Below are positions 60,045 to 60,115 of a stretch of DNA of 60,115 nt, piece after piece (position 1 is the first letter of the stretch; the number at the start of each line of letters is the position of its first letter). The position numbers were made by a program, and so were the translations under genes. Under the pieces are notes generated by a model. That model worked only from the letters and a program-made list of their open reading frames with translations. It was not told the origin of the DNA and did not search any database. The stretch covers positions 1 to 60,115 of the forward strand of contig NZ_UQBH01000013.1 in the NCBI RefSeq assembly GCF_900539295.1. The letters run 5' to 3'. This DNA comes from an uncultured Megasphaera sp. (GTDB lineage: Bacteria > Bacillota > Negativicutes > Veillonellales > Megasphaeraceae).

Positions 60045-60115
60045 TTGACAAGCTCTACGTAGTTTGGTAAGATAAACAAGTCGTCACTACGACGGCAGAT
60101 GACCTTTGAAAACTG
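60045..60115 (+). promoter_or_regulatory. Probable rRNA operon promoter and leader start
   Basis: TTGACA (60045-60050), 17 bp, TAAGAT (60068-60073), then a leader that ends the window with GACCTTTGAAAACTG, a sequence typical of the stretch just ahead of 16S rRNA in Firmicutes. The rRNA itself is outside the window. The stretch 59941-60044 shows no gene. Confidence 0.6.

Overview
The window reads like a chromosomal segment of a Negativicutes bacterium (Veillonellaceae), most likely Megasphaera or a close relative. This rests on gene content, not on a search: an acyl-CoA dehydrogenase, a GlcD-type lactate dehydrogenase, LL-diaminopimelate aminotransferase, pyruvate carboxylase beside a soluble-type fumarate reductase, Bacillus-like promoters, TTG starts and ribosome binding sites, plus features that fit a diderm envelope (MacAB-like exporter, TatC, a bifunctional PBP). 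No insertion sequence, prophage, CRISPR array or plasmid gene was seen. The region is ordinary core and metabolic chromosome with a few odd spots.

Layout. 1-6.7 kb: a sugar locus with a FucI-like isomerase divergent from xylulokinase, sugar porter and a DUF4867-like gene, then a LacI regulator; both divergent promoters carry the same palindromic operator. 6.7-8.2 kb: three tandem paralogues of a small membrane protein with a zinc ribbon, then tRNA-Pro. 8.5-13.5 kb: acyl-CoA dehydrogenase, an atypical pyruvate kinase-like protein, two exported proteins of unknown role, a flavodoxin with a Fur-like box. 13.5-21 kb: tRNA-Ala, ABC-F ATPase, D-lactate dehydrogenase, a small XRE regulator, ychF-dapL, a second flavodoxin. 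21-28.5 kb: MacAB-like exporter, CytX-like permease, a small protein with a Fur-like box, a damaged-looking acetyltransferase, penicillin-binding protein 1A.

28.8-33 kb: PEP synthase, a CcpN-like regulator and the kinase/phosphorylase that controls PEP synthase. 33-41.5 kb: rpmB divergent from recG, then a tight run guaB, WecG/TagA-type transferase, psd, pssA, a GT2 glycosyltransferase, surE, cdd. 41.6-45 kb: a tandem glycine riboswitch ahead of an alanine/glycine symporter, tRNA-Leu, a nitroreductase and tatC. 45-51 kb: pyruvate carboxylase followed by a two-subunit fumarate reductase. 51-60 kb: an MFS exporter, then a seven-gene operon joining a dipeptide/oligopeptide ABC transporter to an LD-carboxypeptidase and an M20 peptidase. 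The window ends in what looks like the promoter and leader of an rRNA operon.

How it fits together. Lactate dehydrogenase supplies pyruvate; PEP synthase with its two regulators, the pyruvate kinase-like protein and pyruvate carboxylase control the PEP/pyruvate/oxaloacetate node; the fumarate reductase would end a reductive branch to succinate. The last operon looks suited to recovering wall-derived or dietary peptides. I found no clear new defence or mobile system. The most unusual items are the pyruvate kinase-like protein, the tandem zinc-ribbon membrane proteins, the sugar locus of unknown substrate, and several regulatory repeats.
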